Assembly: GCA_050743625.1 (NCBI GenBank)
Contig: JBOGED010000542.1
Coordinates: forward strand, 1 to 5,845
Source of the DNA: JBOGED01 sp050743625
Lineage (GTDB): Bacteria > Actinomycetota > Nitriliruptoria > Euzebyales > Egibacteraceae
DNA: 5,845 bases
Direction of reading: 5' to 3'
Shown here: piece by piece, positions 5,155 to 5,845 of the stretch
Position numbering within the stretch: the stretch's first letter is position 1
Layout of the letters: each line of letters starts with the position of its first letter
Translations under genes and position numbers: made by a program
Notes under the pieces: generated by a model
Seen by the model: only the letters and a program-made list of their open reading frames with translations
Database searches by the model: none
What the model was told of the DNA's origin: nothing

Positions 5155-5845
5155 ATGAGTGACGATGATCGGCTGTTGGGCGCGGCCATGAGCGGCCTCG
5201 CCGCCCTGGTCGTTGGTCTGGTGATCGGGGTGGCGTTCCGACCGGTGAGGACCACGATCGGTCTCGAGAACGTCATCGTGCTGTACGTGGCGGTGGTGGC
5301 GATCGCGGCCGCCAGTGCCGGTCAACTGGCGGGAGTCTCCGCCGCGACCGTGTCGGCGCTGGCATACAACTACTTCTTCACGACGCCGTACGAGACATTG
5401 AAGATCGACTCGTTCGAGCAGGTTGTCACTGTCCTGCTGCTGTTTGGCGCCGGTGTGGTGACGAGCGTGGCAATCGGTGTGCACGATCGAGTCGGCCGGC
5501 GCCACCGAGATCGCGCGATCACCCGCCAGATGCGGGCGCTGAACGCCGTGGCCGCGGTCTTGGAAGCCGAGGCCGTTGGCCGCGACGTCGCCGGGACGGC
5601 GGTGCGCGAGGTCAAGGAACTCCTGCACGCGAGGTGGGTGGCGCTGTTGGCTCGTGACTCCGCCGTTCCACTTGCCCACGCGGGCGAGGCGCCGCCGGGG
5701 CTGACCCCGGACCAGCTGCCTCCGCTCGACCGCACGAGCGGCGCGGGGATCGGCGCCGGGTTCCACGTGCCGGTGCGGCATCTTGGGGTACCGGACGGCG
5801 CGCTGGCGGTCCTACCGCTCCAAGATCGCGCGCCGACGCCATGGG
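5155..5845 (+). CDS. DUF4118 (KdpD-like) membrane protein, partial at right edge
   Basis: The frame is open from the ATG to the window end (230 codons visible, no stop). Four membrane segments can be seen at about residues 10-28, 39-55, 58-75 and 89-109. They include NVIVLYVAVVAIAAASAGQLAG and the hallmark AYNYFFTTPYETLKI (70-84), which match the four-helix DUF4118 sensor module of KdpD-type histidine kinases. A basic stretch (HDRVGRRHRDRAITRQ, 110-125) follows on the cytoplasmic side, then a helix and what may be the start of a GAF-like domain (about 128-230). Whether a histidine kinase domain follows cannot be seen; stand-alone DUF4118 proteins also exist in actinomycetes. It is divergent from the SARP gene across a highly structured intergenic region. 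It may be a signal-input protein for the locus or simply a neighbouring gene; the sequence does not decide this. Confidence 0.82.
   Translation, partial: MSDDDRLLGAAMSGLAALVVGLVIGVAFRPVRTTIGLENVIVLYVAVVAIAAASAGQLAGVSAATVSALAYNYFFTTPYETLKIDSFEQVVTVLLLFGAGVVTSVAIGVHDRVGRRHRDRAITRQMRALNAVAAVLEAEAVGRDVAGTAVREVKELLHARWVALLARDSAVPLAHAGEAPPGLTPDQLPPLDRTSGAGIGAGFHVPVRHLGVPDGALAVLPLQDRAPTPW

Noticed and set aside
4657..5781. 374-codon minus-strand open frame across the structured intergenic region and the DUF4118 gene
   Set aside because: It overlaps a gene with four membrane helices and the DUF4118 signature. Its product is scrambled His/Arg-rich sequence with no domain.
1..5845. tRNA, rRNA or CRISPR array
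   Set aside because: No cloverleaf, rRNA-like segment, or regularly spaced repeat-spacer units were seen.

Overview
The window is high-GC DNA with GTG and TTG starts, strong Shine-Dalgarno sequences, tightly coupled genes and a small SARP regulator. This points to an actinomycete, and Pseudonocardiaceae or Streptomyces-like bacteria are the most likely source (inference). The gene content is accessory in character: small-molecule tailoring enzymes and nucleotide-handling proteins next to a pathway-specific type of activator. It looks like part of a small or poorly characterised biosynthetic locus. No polyketide synthase, NRPS or other scaffold enzyme lies inside the window.

Layout. Positions 1-2076 are a leftward operon of three genes. 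Transcription order is a class I SAM-dependent methyltransferase, then a YqcI/YcgG-family protein (a family that includes heme-dependent N-oxygenases such as GntA), then a nucleoside-diphosphate-kinase-like protein that runs off the left edge. The junctions are very tight: the last is a GTGA overlap, the first a 5-base gap or a GTGA overlap depending on the start chosen. A 164-bp divergent intergenic region (2077-2240) separates this operon from a rightward pair: a zinc-type HIT-family protein and a polymerase-beta-type nucleotidyltransferase, coupled by a TGATG overlap. Positions 3587-3756 form a convergent intergenic region with two short GC-rich hairpins. The SARP gene (3757-4596) lies beyond it on the minus strand. 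At the right edge a rightward membrane protein with a KdpD-like DUF4118 domain begins at 5155 and is cut by the window end.

The 558-bp divergent region between the SARP and the DUF4118 gene (4597-5154) has no convincing gene but is unusually structured. It holds (i) three perfectly phased 11-bp tandem repeats at 4665-4697, the geometry expected of a SARP box, about 70-100 bp upstream of the SARP gene; (ii) a long inverted repeat at 4756-4858 whose loop contains two more hairpins, giving a predicted three-way junction; (iii) a second near-palindrome of about 43 bp at 4947-4989; and (iv) four of the window's eight GTCGAC hexamers that I found, all within 284 bp.

Working model (inference): the SARP controls itself and possibly the neighbouring operons through phased repeats. 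The left operon would N-oxidise and methylate a small substrate. The HIT/nucleotidyltransferase pair and the NDK-like protein would transfer, remove or move nucleotidyl or phosphoryl groups. Substrate and product cannot be read from this sequence.
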